DNA of 34,116 nt. Source: Syntrophomonadaceae bacterium (GTDB lineage Bacteria > Bacillota > Syntrophomonadia > Syntrophomonadales > Syntrophomonadaceae). Below are positions 16,757 to 26,447 of this stretch, piece after piece. How positions within the stretch are numbered: the stretch's first letter is position 1; each line of letters opens with the position of its first letter. Below the pieces are notes generated by a model. It was not told the DNA's origin. It ran no database searches and saw only the letters and a list, made by a program, of their open reading frames with translations. The DNA is taken from the NCBI GenBank assembly GCA_012729495.1, contig JAAYCZ010000310.1:1-34116 (forward strand), read 5' to 3'. Position numbers and translations under genes: made by a program.

Positions 16757-16820
16757 GATATGCTCCCTGCAAAGCAGACAGTGATAAAAAACTGTCATTG
16801 GCAGGGAGCATATCATTTTT
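16757..16820 (+). terminator. Long two-stage hairpin after glnA, probable terminator
   Basis: GATATGCTCCCTGC (16757-16770) is the exact reverse complement of 16801-16814, a 14-base perfect stem. Inside it GACAGT (16777-16782) pairs with ACTGTC (16791-16796) around GATAAAAA. ATTTTT follows the stem. It lies 34 bases after the glnA stop. It is longer than a usual terminator and could instead be a copy of a palindromic repeat. Confidence 0.65.
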
Positions 16821-16990
16821 CCGGCTTTTATTTAATTTATTTATCATCAGCTCATACCAATGCTTTATAGCCCAATCTATATTTCTTCAAGTTTCCCGGA
16901 TTAACAATCATAATAACCGGGATAAACATAGGAAATGAGCCTTAAGCAAATTTAAGTATTGATAAATTATACTTTCATATTCTTTCCATA
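16821..16990. other. Non-coding spacer between glnA and groEL
   Basis: Together with the flanking hairpins this makes up the 388-base interval between convergent glnA and groEL. It is AT-rich, with a small inverted repeat TCCCGG/CCGGGA near 16890-16921, and nothing coding was seen. Confidence 0.4.
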
Positions 16991-17026
16991 TAAAAAGACC
17001 TCCCATCGAAAAATTGATGAGAGGTC
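16991..17026 (-). terminator. Intrinsic terminator of groESL
   Basis: GACCTC (16997-17002) pairs with GAGGTC (17021-17026), and CATC with GATG inside, around GAAAAATT. On the minus strand the stem is followed by TTTTT. It lies about 85 bases after the groEL stop. Confidence 0.85.
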
Positions 17027-17110
17027 CTTGAAATTAACTGGTGTGGTCAGGATTGGGCAACAACCCTATTGTAACCTAATCCCTAATAAGCAATGGGTTG
17101 CTGAGATTGA

Positions 17111-18754
<1,644 letters not shown>

Positions 18755-18788
18755 TTATGTAGCCTCCTTGTAATATTTTAAAATGCAA

Positions 18789-19082
18789 TTACACCAATTT
18801 TGCCAGTATATCTCTCTCTGCGGAAAGAATCATATATTCTTCTCCATCCACTTTGATTTCCATGCCACCGTATTTGGAGAATATGACTTTATCACCCGCC
18901 GCAAGATCAATCGGTATTCTTTCACCCTTATCATTCAATGCGCCGGGACCTACAGCCAGGACTTCTGCTTCCTGGGGTTTTTCTTTTGCTGTGTCAGGCA
19001 CATACAGCCCACTTTTGGTTTTTTCTTCTTTAACTTCAGCTACTTTGACGACTACACGGTCTCCCAATGGTTGAATTTTCAC
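18789..19082 (-). CDS. groS: Co-chaperonin GroES (Hsp10)
   Basis: A 97-residue lid of the GroEL chamber. The family opening [11 protein letters not shown] (3-13) and the roof/C-terminal segments ([25 protein letters not shown]) are intact. The mobile loop lies around residues 16-33 ([15 protein letters not shown]). The start is GTG with GAGGAGG 8 bases upstream. First gene of groES-groEL, directly behind CIRCE. Confidence 0.98.
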   Translation of the reverse strand: MKIQPLGDRVVVKVAEVKEEKTKSGLYVPDTAKEKPQEAEVLAVGPGALNDKGERIPIDLAAGDKVIFSKYGGMEIKVDGEEYMILSAERDILAKLV

Positions 19083-19109
19083 GGGGTATACCTCCTCATT
19101 AATTTGTTG

Positions 19110-19136
19110 TTAGCACTCATTAGTTGCGAGTGCTAA
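19110..19136 (-). promoter_or_regulatory. CIRCE element (HrcA operator)
   Basis: TTAGCACTC (19110-19118), a nine-base spacer and GAGTGCTAA (19128-19136) form the exact consensus CIRCE palindrome. In Firmicutes HrcA binds it and represses groESL until heat shock. It starts just downstream of the -10 box, where bound HrcA would block initiation. Confidence 0.97.
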
Positions 19137-19140
19137 TATT

Positions 19141-19169
19141 ATTTAATAATAATAGGCAGGATCTGTCAA
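19141..19169 (-). promoter_or_regulatory. groESL promoter, sigma-A type
   Basis: On the minus strand a perfect TTGACA (+ coordinates 19164-19169) is followed after 17 bases by TTAAAT (19141-19146, 4 of 6). The CIRCE element begins 4 bases further on, the usual geometry for groESL. Confidence 0.8.
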
Positions 19170-19281
19170 GTATACAAATAAAAAAACTCACCAAATCTAC
19201 CTATATCAATGTTTAATAGTGTACACCGGTTATTTTCTTTTTATACCATTATAGATATCTAAATATTCAATTTTATGGCTG

Positions 19282-19773
19282 CTAGCCCTGACCGCATTCA
19301 GCAGCCGAACCGATCAAGATATCCAGACCATGATCCAAAGCTGGCATAATGGCCTCGAGGGATTCGCGTACGCCCTTTACACTGCCGGGCAAATTAACGA
19401 TCAGAGTATTGCCCCTGATGCCTGCCACCGCTCGTGACAGCATCGCCTTGGGCGTATTTTGCAAACCATGGTAACGTATGGCCTCCGGTATACCGGGAAC
19501 AAGCTTCTCTACTACCCTGAGGGTTGCTTCCGGGGTAACATCCCGCCTGGAAAATCCAGTTCCGCCGGAAGTAAGCAACAAATCCAGCTTAAGGTTATCG
19601 CAGACCTGTATCATTTTTTCTATAATTAATTCTTCGTCATCAGGAATAATCTCATAATAGATAAACTCATAATCTTGTTCGGATAATGTTTTTTTTATTT
19701 CTATTCCGCTCAGATCATTACGTTTACCTTGTGAGCCTTTGTCGCTCAAGACTAAAATTCCGGTCTTATACAT
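19282..19773 (-). CDS. mogA: Molybdopterin adenylyltransferase, MogA/MoaB family
   Basis: A 163-residue enzyme that activates molybdopterin by adenylylation before metal insertion. The family's MPT-binding motif is TSGGTGFSRRDVTPEAT (68-84), and SLPGSVKG-like VNLPGSVKG appears near the C-terminus. MogA and MoaB cannot be told apart safely by sequence; the operon position favours this role either way. The ATG overlaps the end of the MOSC gene by 8 bases, with GAGGTG upstream. It is the last gene of the molybdenum-cofactor operon; no clear terminator follows. Confidence 0.9.
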   Translation of the reverse strand: MYKTGILVLSDKGSQGKRNDLSGIEIKKTLSEQDYEFIYYEIIPDDEELIIEKMIQVCDNLKLDLLLTSGGTGFSRRDVTPEATLRVVEKLVPGIPEAIRYHGLQNTPKAMLSRAVAGIRGNTLIVNLPGSVKGVRESLEAIMPALDHGLDILIGSAAECGQG

Positions 19774-20212
19774 CAGCCAGCACCTCTACCATGTCTCCCT
19801 TTTTAATATGCCCTCCGTGAATGACGCGGCAAAACAATCCTTCGTAGGGAAGCAAGGTGACGCCCAAAGTCCTGGTCACAACGCTGGGATGATCCTCCTT
19901 GCCAATCTGACTTACTTCCAGAACGGCATCATTACCAATTTTGAGTTTACTGCCCACGCCAGCCTCCGAAAGATCCAATCCCTCAATTAATAGATTTTCA
20001 GCAAATTGACCGGGGCCGATCTGCATATTTTTTTCGCGATTAACCCGTTTGACACTTTCCCAGGCAAGACAAGTAACCTGACGGCCCCAGTCACCGGCAT
20101 GACCGTCATTCTCAATGCCAAAATCTGTTATAAGCTGAGCTTCAGCTACCTCGTACTTTAGCTGTCCACGCTCAGCGGCGATACAAATTGAATGTAGATT
20201 CCCTTCTGCCAA
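19766..20212 (-). CDS. MOSC-domain protein
   Basis: A 148-residue single-domain MOSC protein. MOSC domains are the C-terminal part of Moco sulfurases and occur alone in bacterial Moco operons, where they probably deliver sulfur or handle the cofactor. Seen here are the GDRHAGxxxRQV-type segment (NDGHAGDWGRQV), PGQFAENLLIEGLDL, and the conserved Cys in LFCRVIHGGHIKKGD. The frame is open to a GTG at 20221, but that codon overlaps the AAGGAG ribosome binding site; the TTG at 20212 lies exactly 8 bases from it and is chosen. It sits between moaC and mogA. Confidence 0.88.
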   Translation of the reverse strand: MAEGNLHSICIAAERGQLKYEVAEAQLITDFGIENDGHAGDWGRQVTCLAWESVKRVNREKNMQIGPGQFAENLLIEGLDLSEAGVGSKLKIGNDAVLEVSQIGKEDHPSVVTRTLGVTLLPYEGLFCRVIHGGHIKKGDMVEVLADV

Positions 20213-20235
20213 TTGTCCCACTCCTTGTTAACAGT

Positions 20236-20715
20236 TTATTGGTTTCCATAAACCAAGTGTCCGCTTTTACCGCCTGATTTCTCCAGTAACCTGATGTCAG
20301 TAATTTTCATCCAGCGATCAACCGCTTTGCACATATCATAAATGGTTAAGGCAGCTATGCTTACCGCGGTCAGCGCTTCCATTTCAACCCCGGTTTTGCC
20401 TGTAGTTTTCACTTGTGAGGTAATTACTATGCTTGACTCGGTCTCATCTAGTTCGAAATCCATGTCAACTCCGCTCAGAGATAGGGGATGACACATGGGT
20501 ATAATCTGGGAGGTCTGCTTGGCTCCCATAATTCCAGCCACTTGAGCAACCGCCAGCACATCACCTTTTTTAATAGCCCCGTCCCGAATCATGATAAGCG
20601 TTTCCGGCTGCATGCAGACCACGGCCTGTGCCCGGGCCAGACGAACCGTATCTTCTTTTTCGCTAACGTCTACCATACGGGCATAGCCCTTTTCATTGAT
20701 ATGGCTTAAGCCCAT
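20236..20715 (-). CDS. moaC: Cyclic pyranopterin monophosphate synthase MoaC
   Basis: A 159-residue enzyme that makes cPMP from the MoaA product, the first stable molybdopterin intermediate. ARMVDVSEK near the start, [20 protein letters not shown] and [14 protein letters not shown] are the family blocks, and [21 protein letters not shown] completes the active site. A longer frame begins with TTG at 20730 inside the end of moaA; the ATG at 20715 fits the usual MoaC start, lies 4 bases after the moaA stop and has GGGGGAT just upstream, so I prefer it. Confidence 0.93.
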   Translation of the reverse strand: MGLSHINEKGYARMVDVSEKEDTVRLARAQAVVCMQPETLIMIRDGAIKKGDVLAVAQVAGIMGAKQTSQIIPMCHPLSLSGVDMDFELDETESSIVITSQVKTTGKTGVEMEALTAVSIAALTIYDMCKAVDRWMKITDIRLLEKSGGKSGHLVYGNQ

Positions 20716-20719
20716 GCCA

Positions 20720-21700
20720 TTATCCCCCAATCTGATACATCATGCGGTGGTTGTCTTCCCCCCAGCCGCTTTGCATATGGTGTCGCTTGGGTTTTGAAAA
20801 GATTGTCTGCATAAATAATTGTTTAAGCTCTTCATCATCTGTACTGCGCCTGAGAGCAGGTTTTAAATCTGTTTCTCCCTGCTCATACAGACAAGCTCTC
20901 AATTTTCCCTCCGCGGTCATCCTGATGCGATTGCAGCGCCCACAAAAATGATTGCTCATAGGAGAAATAAATCCTACCGATCCCATTCCGCCGCCTATCT
21001 TATAATAATTAGCCGGGCCACTGCCTTCGATTTTAAAGGATTCTTCCAAAACATATTCCTGCTCGATACGTTGTTTAATTTCCTGACTGGTCATGAGACG
21101 GTCCCGGCGCCAGAACAGCAGATCCCCGATCGGCATAAATTCAATGAATCTTATATGCAGCGGGTATTTGCAGGCCAATTCAGCAAAATCCATGATTTCA
21201 TTATCGTTAAATCCTTTGATAACCACCGTATTAATTTTTATGGGATGAAGTTCCAATGCCAGCGCTTTTTCAATACTATTAAGTACGGCTGACAGATCCC
21301 CCGATCTGGTTATAAAGCGATATTTCTCCGCAACCATGGAATCCAGACTGAAATTCACTCGCTTTAACCCGGCAGCTTTTAACTCCTCAGCCAGGGGAGC
21401 AAACAAAATCCCGTTCGTGGTAATTGCAATATCATCAATCTCTTTAATATCATTTATATAGTGAACTAATTGACTGATGTTCCTGCGCACCAAAGGTTCC
21501 CCGCCGGTCAGTCTTACTTTACGAATCCCGATGGAAGCACCTACCCTGACCAAGTGGGCGATTTCTTCCAAGGAAAGAATGTCATTATGTCCTACATAGC
21601 TGATGCCAGTTTCGGGCATGCAATACTGGCAACGCAGATTACAGCGATCCGTTACCGAAACACGCAAATAATTTATTTCTCTTCCCTGTCCGTCCAACAT
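20720..21700 (-). CDS. moaA: GTP 3',8-cyclase MoaA (radical SAM)
   Basis: A 326-residue radical SAM enzyme that rearranges GTP for molybdopterin synthesis. The N-terminal cluster is C20-x3-C24-x2-C27 ([13 protein letters not shown]). The C-terminal cluster is in [12 protein letters not shown] followed by RACLYE. The essential C-terminal Gly-Gly is present (YQIGG). The frame continues upstream to an ATG at 21742, but the ATG at 21700 has GGAGGGAGG 8 bases upstream and gives the normal start [12 protein letters not shown], so the longer form is rejected. It follows the 57-residue gene by about 55 bases. Confidence 0.95.
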   Translation of the reverse strand: MLDGQGREINYLRVSVTDRCNLRCQYCMPETGISYVGHNDILSLEEIAHLVRVGASIGIRKVRLTGGEPLVRRNISQLVHYINDIKEIDDIAITTNGILFAPLAEELKAAGLKRVNFSLDSMVAEKYRFITRSGDLSAVLNSIEKALALELHPIKINTVVIKGFNDNEIMDFAELACKYPLHIRFIEFMPIGDLLFWRRDRLMTSQEIKQRIEQEYVLEESFKIEGSGPANYYKIGGGMGSVGFISPMSNHFCGRCNRIRMTAEGKLRACLYEQGETDLKPALRRSTDDEELKQLFMQTIFSKPKRHHMQSGWGEDNHRMMYQIGG

Positions 21701-21754
21701 ATATTTTTCCTCCCTCCACCATGGGAAGTTGGGCACGCTCATTCATTAAAGCAG

Positions 21755-21928
21755 CTAAAAACAGCCTAATTCACATCCGTTGATCTTGATTTCCGCTTCA
21801 TCACAGGCTTTTCCGATCTGTTTGTATTCAAGATTCAATTTCTCGGCCAACTGGCGTGCATCGGCACAGCTGATTTTTCCCTGAGGAGCCAATTCTTTGA
21901 TTTTTTCAATGATTTCTTTGTTTTCCAT
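21755..21928 (-). CDS. Small Moco-operon protein, 57 residues, C-terminal CELGCF
   Basis: An ATG at 21928 has AAGGAGG 8 bases upstream and opens a frame of 57 codons. Residues 3-14 (NKEIIEKIKELA) and 20-50 (CADARQLAEKLNLEYKQI and onward) look like a compact helix-turn-helix. It contains four Cys (C20, C42, C52, C56) and ends NGCELGCF. I have the impression of similar short proteins ending in LGCF beside molybdopterin genes in anaerobes, but could not check. It is the first gene of the operon with moaA, moaC, MOSC and mogA. A DNA-binding, metal-sensing or cofactor-carrier role would all fit; none is shown. Confidence 0.8.
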   Translation of the reverse strand: MENKEIIEKIKELAPQGKISCADARQLAEKLNLEYKQIGKACDEAEIKINGCELGCF

Positions 21929-22175
21929 CAATTATTCCTCCTTAAAAATTGCAACCTGTGGTAAACTCTGATTAAATCTAATTTTTCCGCAAAATCATGC
22001 AAAAATCTATAATCAGTCTTGTTCATGCCTCATTATATACCAATTAGGACTCCGACAACAATGGATATAATTATAGTACCAGTTAGTAAATTTCGATAAA
22101 TTTGCACACATTATGTTAATATAGTGGTGATAGCTTCGGTGTCTGTTCCGCATATATATTGAGGAGGTGAAAATC

Positions 22176-22607
22176 ATGACAACCGCCCAATGGGTTATAA
22201 TTGCTATAGTATGTGGTTCTATAGAAATTTTCACCATGGGCCTCTGGTTTCTCTGGCTGGCTTTGGCAGCCCTGTTGGTGGCTGTAGGAGTTCGTCTGGA
22301 TTGGCTATCGAGTTTGCAATGGCAGCTACTGATTTTTGCATTTTTCACCTTGATCTTCATTATTTTTACCCGTCCATTGGCGATTAAATTTTTTAAAACC
22401 AAAGATACCATCAGCAACGTTAAAGCTTTGGTAGGACAACACGGTATCAGCACCACCGATATTCAGCCTCTGCAATATGGACAGGTAAAAGTAAACGGAG
22501 AAATATGGACGGCCATAGCAGAAAGCGAGATCAAATCCGGCACCAGGATCGTAGTTAATGATATTGACGGGGTTAAACTAATCGTTAACCAAGCTGAACA
22601 GGAATGA
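22176..22607 (+). CDS. NfeD-like membrane protein
   Basis: A 143-residue protein with three hydrophobic segments (about 4-20, 22-40 and 47-66) followed by an OB-fold-like soluble domain (about 75-143: KALVGQHGISTTDI, GQVKVNGEIWTAIAES, KSGTRIVVNDIDGVKLIV). This is the short NfeD form without the ClpP-like protease part. NfeD and SPFH/stomatin genes are paired across bacteria and act in membrane microdomains. The frame is open to a GTG at 22167, but that codon lies inside the GAGGAGG ribosome binding site; the ATG at 22176 lies 8 bases from it. Confidence 0.88.
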   Translation: MTTAQWVIIAIVCGSIEIFTMGLWFLWLALAALLVAVGVRLDWLSSLQWQLLIFAFFTLIFIIFTRPLAIKFFKTKDTISNVKALVGQHGISTTDIQPLQYGQVKVNGEIWTAIAESEIKSGTRIVVNDIDGVKLIVNQAEQE

Positions 22608-22646
22608 AATGTGACCTAATCGTATACATCAGAAAGGGGTACGAGT

Positions 22647-23582
22647 ATGCAATATTTAAGTAGTTTTGCTTTAGTTCTATTTGTGATTATTATTGCTTAT
22701 TCAGCAATAAAAATAATCCGGCAGTCTACGGTAGGTATCGTAGAGCGACTAGGTAAATACCATAAAACGGCCGAACAAGGTATTAATGTCATTATTCCTT
22801 TTATCGATCGTTTTCGTGCCATAGTTGATATGCGGGAACAGGTAGTCAGTTTTGCTCCCCAGCCGGTTATTACCAAAGACAATGTAACCATGATGATCGA
22901 TACGATCGTCTATTATCAGGTAACCGATCCCTTCCGCTTCACTTATGAAATTGCCAATGCTATTATGGCCATTGACAATCTTTCCGCAACTACCCTGCGT
23001 AATATTGTCGGCGATCTGGAACTGGATCAGACCTTGACCTCAAGAGATCTGGTCAATAGCAAACTTCGCGCCATTCTCGATGAAGCCACTGATAAATGGG
23101 GCATAAAAGTCAACCGGGTGGAATTAAAAAATATATTGCCTCCCCAGGATATTCAGACGGCGATGGAAAAACAGATGCGCGCCGAACGCGAGAAACGTCA
23201 GGCAATACTATTGGCAGAAGGACAAAAAACAGCTACCATTCTCGAAGCCGAGGGAGAAAAACAAGCAGCTATTCTAAAAGCGGAGGCAGTGAAAGAAGCT
23301 GCTATACGTACGGCCGAAGGATCACGCCAGGCGAAAATACTGGAAGCCGAAGGTGAAGCGCAGGCAATTTTGAATGTGCAGAAGGCATTTGCTGATAGTC
23401 TGATCATGATCAAAGATGCCGGAGCTGATGACAAAGTGTTGGCGATCAAATCTCTTGAAGCCATCAAAAAGCTGGGCGATGGTCAGGCCACCAAGCTGAT
23501 CATACCTGCTGATCTGGCCGGTATCGGAGGCGTTTTCGCAGCTTTAAAGGAAGTTGTTTACGATAAACCGGAAGCAAAATAA
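22647..23582 (+). CDS. SPFH/band-7 (stomatin-like, QmcA-type) protein
   Basis: A 311-residue membrane-bound protein that oligomerises into cage-like assemblies. An N-terminal helix (about 5-22) is followed by the band-7 domain (IVERLGKYHKTAEQGINVIIPF at its start, given here only as 31-52; then VDMREQV, VTMMIDTIVYYQV). Residues about 170-245 form a long Ala/Glu coiled coil with repeated E-A-E-G steps (ILEAEGEKQAA, RTAEGSRQAKI, LEAEGEAQAI). The C-terminus has IIPADLAGIGG. AGAAAGGGG lies upstream of the ATG, 39 bases after the NfeD gene, with which it forms an operon closed by the terminator at 23675-23715. Confidence 0.93.
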   Translation: MQYLSSFALVLFVIIIAYSAIKIIRQSTVGIVERLGKYHKTAEQGINVIIPFIDRFRAIVDMREQVVSFAPQPVITKDNVTMMIDTIVYYQVTDPFRFTYEIANAIMAIDNLSATTLRNIVGDLELDQTLTSRDLVNSKLRAILDEATDKWGIKVNRVELKNILPPQDIQTAMEKQMRAEREKRQAILLAEGQKTATILEAEGEKQAAILKAEAVKEAAIRTAEGSRQAKILEAEGEAQAILNVQKAFADSLIMIKDAGADDKVLAIKSLEAIKKLGDGQATKLIIPADLAGIGGVFAALKEVVYDKPEAK

Positions 23583-23674
23583 ATATCGTTGTCCCATTCA
23601 AAAAAAGGTTGTTGAAAATCGTTTACGAAAAAATACAGCCTCCGGCTAAAGACCAAAAATAACACAAAATAAAC

Positions 23675-23715
23675 CAGCCCATACCACTTTTATAAGTGCT
23701 ATGGGCCTGTTTTTT
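23675..23715 (+). terminator. Intrinsic terminator of the NfeD-SPFH operon
   Basis: CCCATA (23678-23683) pairs with TATGGG (23700-23705), and CACTT with AAGTG inside, around TTAT. TTTTTT follows (23710-23715). The other strand also has a T-rich tail after the stem, so it may serve the cyclo-ligase gene too. Confidence 0.85.
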
Positions 23716-23896
23716 GCAAGGAATAATATTTTTTATTTTAGCGACAGTTTTTTACATTTCTTCCCCGCTCATATACCTTGGGGCAAGCCGGGCAGCAATA
23801 TGCTTTTAAGGGCCGGCGCCTTCCCTCCCTGCTCAAAAAAGATGCCCGGTACAAGCATCATTCTTTACCGGCTACTGTTAGCATAGTTGCCTGCCA
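23716..23896. other. Spacer with possible aminotransferase remnant
   Basis: No intact gene is visible in the rest of this 314-base interval. On the minus strand 23858-23738 reads LVPGIFFEQGGKAPAL and then, in a second frame, VYERGRNVKN before a stop. The order recalls the C-terminus of class I/MocR-type aminotransferases (VPG..FF..GG...LR, then a helix like IEEGIKRL). The resemblance is short and may be chance. Confidence 0.3.
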
Positions 23897-24481
23897 TTAA
23901 AAATAATCCCAATTAATAACCAGTTCCGACTTCTCGGTTACAATCCAATGCATGGGGACATCATTTTCATGGGGAAAGACTGAATCGACCACTTGAAATT
24001 CGTAGCAAATGCCGCACTTAAATGCGTGGCTGCGAAGTCCCGGCAGGAAGCGGTCATAATAGCCCCGGCCATATCCCACCCGGAACCCCCCTGCATCAAA
24101 GGCCAGGCCCGGCGCCAGCACTACATCAATCTCTGCCAAAGGGTAAGCATCACCCAGCGGTTCACGAATACCGAATGAACTAACTTTTGTCTCCGGCCAA
24201 CCTTGCCACTCGACGGGCTTGATCTGATCCCCCTCCACCCGCGGCAGGAGAATGGTTTTCCCCAACTGATGCTGTTGCTCATAAAATGATTCCAGATTGA
24301 CCTCGTTTTGCATAGGCGCATATCCCATGATGGTTCGGGCTTTTTGCACCGGCAGCAAATCATTAAGGCGCCGGGCAATGGTTATACCGGCCTGCTGTAC
24401 CTGCTCCGGAGCCAGCAGTTTACGTTTTTCTTTCATTTCACTACGCAGGATCGCTTTGGAACCCTGTAGATTTATATGCAT
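23897..24481 (-). CDS. 5-formyltetrahydrofolate cyclo-ligase
   Basis: A 194-residue enzyme that converts 5-formyl-THF to 5,10-methenyl-THF with ATP, returning folate to one-carbon metabolism. The family signature GYGRGYYDRFL (136-146) binds ATP, with APGLAFD (123-129) before it and KAILRSEMKEKRK at the N-terminus as the usual basic start. The length is typical (about 190). The ATG has GAGGAG 8 bases upstream. It follows lgt by 17 bases and shares its transcript. Confidence 0.93.
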   Translation of the reverse strand: MHINLQGSKAILRSEMKEKRKLLAPEQVQQAGITIARRLNDLLPVQKARTIMGYAPMQNEVNLESFYEQQHQLGKTILLPRVEGDQIKPVEWQGWPETKVSSFGIREPLGDAYPLAEIDVVLAPGLAFDAGGFRVGYGRGYYDRFLPGLRSHAFKCGICYEFQVVDSVFPHENDVPMHWIVTEKSELVINWDYF

Positions 24482-24498
24482 GGCAAACTCTCCTCATC

Positions 24499-25263
24499 CT
24501 AAGCCTGGCTTTTTGGCGCTGCGCTATGCTTCTTTTTCCAGCTATGCAGCAGCAGGGCAAGCAGGAATATACCAATACTTATGATTTGCCCCATGGTAAA
24601 GGGCCCGAAGTTGATCTGACTTTCGCGCCAAAACTCAACCACAAAACGGTAAAACGAATAACCCATAAAATAAAATACAAATACTTCTCCGTTATACCTG
24701 CGGCGCGGATAATACCAGAATAAAATGATAAAAAGAACAAAGTTGATTAAAGAGCTGAACAACTGGGTAGGATAACGAACCAAACTGTCCACATAGGGAA
24801 AAACAACTCCGCAGCTTGAACCGGTTATTTTCCCGTAACAACAGCCGTTAAGAAAACAGCCGATTCTTACGATGGCATACCCAAGGGCCACAAAAGGAGC
24901 AAACATATCCAGTACATTCCATAAGGGGTAGCCTTTGCGGCGTAAATACCAGATAAACAAAGGCACATCCACCAAGACCGCTCCATACCATACCAAGCCG
25001 CTCAGACCGTTCTTCAGGGATAAAACTGCAGCCGGATCAGTCAGCAATTCCTGCCATTGATAGGCAATTATATACAACAGACGCGATCCCAATATTCCTG
25101 CCAGAACCAGAATTATCACCATATCCAGCACCGAATCGGCATCATAGCCTTCGCGTTTAAACATTTTTGTCAATCCAATGGCGGCAACAATAACTGCTAT
25201 AGCTAACATAAATCCCCAGGAATATATTTTTATATTGCCAAATTCTAACAACACCGGATGCAT
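24499..25263 (-). CDS. lgt: Prolipoprotein diacylglyceryl transferase Lgt
   Basis: A 254-residue inner-membrane enzyme that adds diacylglycerol to the lipobox Cys of lipoproteins. About seven membrane segments are visible. The start MHPVLLEFGNIKIYSWG is the usual one. The signature region reads RIGCFLNGCCYG, with the conserved Arg and Asn, and GLVWYGAV stands where E. coli has its catalytic His motif, a variant I associate with Clostridia. The frame extends to a TTG at 25272, but the ATG at 25263 has AAGGGA at proper distance. Its upstream region is packed with DnaA boxes. Confidence 0.93.
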   Translation of the reverse strand: MHPVLLEFGNIKIYSWGFMLAIAVIVAAIGLTKMFKREGYDADSVLDMVIILVLAGILGSRLLYIIAYQWQELLTDPAAVLSLKNGLSGLVWYGAVLVDVPLFIWYLRRKGYPLWNVLDMFAPFVALGYAIVRIGCFLNGCCYGKITGSSCGVVFPYVDSLVRYPTQLFSSLINFVLFIILFWYYPRRRYNGEVFVFYFMGYSFYRFVVEFWRESQINFGPFTMGQIISIGIFLLALLLHSWKKKHSAAPKSQA

Positions 25264-25287
25264 CCTTATCAATCCCTTCTTTAGAAA

Positions 25288-25411
25288 TTATCCACAAGTT
25301 TGAATATCCCATTTCTAGCCGCTTATCTTTTTTAAATCATTGTAATTATTTCTTAAAAGGGCAGAAATCAAGAAACAACAGTTATCAACAGACTTATACA
25401 CATTATCCACA
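25288..25411 (+). promoter_or_regulatory. Cluster of four DnaA boxes between tsaD and lgt
   Basis: Four 9-mers in the same orientation: TTATCCACA (25288-25296, perfect), TTATCAACA (25382-25390, one mismatch), TTATACACA (25394-25402, fits TTATNCACA) and TTATCCACA (25403-25411, perfect). The last two abut exactly. Between the first and the rest lies a very AT-rich stretch (about 25327-25358). No dnaA, dnaN or other origin gene is in the window, so this is more likely a DnaA-titrating or regulatory cluster than oriC. It also covers the lgt promoter region. Confidence 0.75.
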
Positions 25412-25418
25412 GGCTAAA

Positions 25419-26429
25419 TTACAAGGAATTTAGGCTCGGCTGTGCATTAATATTAAGCGGGGCAAAATTCCCCGTGATATAGTCAAAATAGGCCTTGCCC
25501 GCAATCATAGCCGCATTGTCAGTGCATAAACCCAGGGCCGGATAAAATAATTGCCGACCTTCTTGCTGCGCTCTAATTGTCATCAATTGTCGAAGCGACT
25601 GGTTGGCAGCTACCCCTCCCGCTAGCATAATAGAGCGGACCTGGTAATTATTTGCCGCACGAATCGTCTTTTCCACCAAAATTTCAACAAGCGCCGCCTG
25701 AAACTCAGCCGCCATATCTTCCACCCGGACTTCTCCTCGGCGTGATTGTTTGATCCAGAGATTCATGGCCGCAGTCTTTAAGCCGCTGAAACTGAATTCA
25801 TAATCATTCCGGTCAAGAAATACTCTGGGCAGATGATAAATACCCGCTGTCCCCTGCTCGGCCGCTTTTTGGATCGCCGGACCACCCGGGTAGCCCAAAC
25901 CTAAAAAACGCGCTACCTTGTCAAAGGCTTCCCCGGCGGCATCATCACGTGTTTGACCAATCAGGCGGCTTGTGCCCATGTCTTCCATGTATAGCAGACT
26001 GGTATGACCACCGGATACGACCAGACAAATAGCCGGAAATTCAATTTCCCGATGCTCCAGAATATTTGCCCAGATATGGCCCTGCAGATGATCGACGGCA
26101 ATCAGGGGTTTGCCCAGTCCATAGGCAAAAGCTTTGGCAAAAGACAGACCTACCAATAAGGCACCGATTAATCCGGGGCGATTGGTTACGGCCACGGCAT
26201 CGATATCATTATATTTAAGACCAGCTTCCCGGAAGGCAGTTGCCACTACCGGCGCAATATTTTCAATATGCTTGCGGGAAGCCACCTCCGGAACAACCCC
26301 GCCAAACTGCTGATGGATGCTGATCTGCGAATTGATAATGTTGGCCAGTATCTCCTGACCATTTTTAACAATTGCCGCCGCCGTTTCATCACATGAACTT
26401 TCGATGCCAAGAATCAAAGTGTCTTTCAT
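25419..26429 (-). CDS. tsaD: tRNA N6-threonylcarbamoyladenosine transferase TsaD
   Basis: A 336-residue ASKHA-fold enzyme that, with TsaB and TsaE, puts the threonylcarbamoyl group on A37 of ANN-decoding tRNAs. Seen are the N-terminal phosphate-binding strand LGIESSCDETAAAI (7-20), metal ligands H114 and H118 in DHLQGH, SGGHTSL, the GEAFDKVAR segment, GGVAANQSLR and CTDNAAMIA with the C-terminal metal-binding Asp. The length is typical. ATG start with a weak ribosome binding site. It ends the UDG-tsaE-tsaB-rimI-tsaD block, followed by the DnaA-box cluster. Confidence 0.97.
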   Translation of the reverse strand: MKDTLILGIESSCDETAAAIVKNGQEILANIINSQISIHQQFGGVVPEVASRKHIENIAPVVATAFREAGLKYNDIDAVAVTNRPGLIGALLVGLSFAKAFAYGLGKPLIAVDHLQGHIWANILEHREIEFPAICLVVSGGHTSLLYMEDMGTSRLIGQTRDDAAGEAFDKVARFLGLGYPGGPAIQKAAEQGTAGIYHLPRVFLDRNDYEFSFSGLKTAAMNLWIKQSRRGEVRVEDMAAEFQAALVEILVEKTIRAANNYQVRSIMLAGGVAANQSLRQLMTIRAQQEGRQLFYPALGLCTDNAAMIAGKAYFDYITGNFAPLNINAQPSLNSL

Positions 26430-26447
26430 TTTTTCACACCAACTCCA

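Noticed and set aside
21701-21742. N-terminal extension of MoaA
   Set aside because: The ATG at 21700 has the ribosome binding site and the normal MoaA start; the extra 14 residues are not typical.
23701-23886. 61-codon plus-strand frame after the SPFH gene
   Set aside because: It starts inside the terminator hairpin and has no ribosome binding site.
25288-25411. Main replication origin (oriC)
   Set aside because: DnaA boxes and AT-rich DNA are present, but there is no dnaA, dnaN, recF, gyrB or rnpA nearby, and only four boxes.
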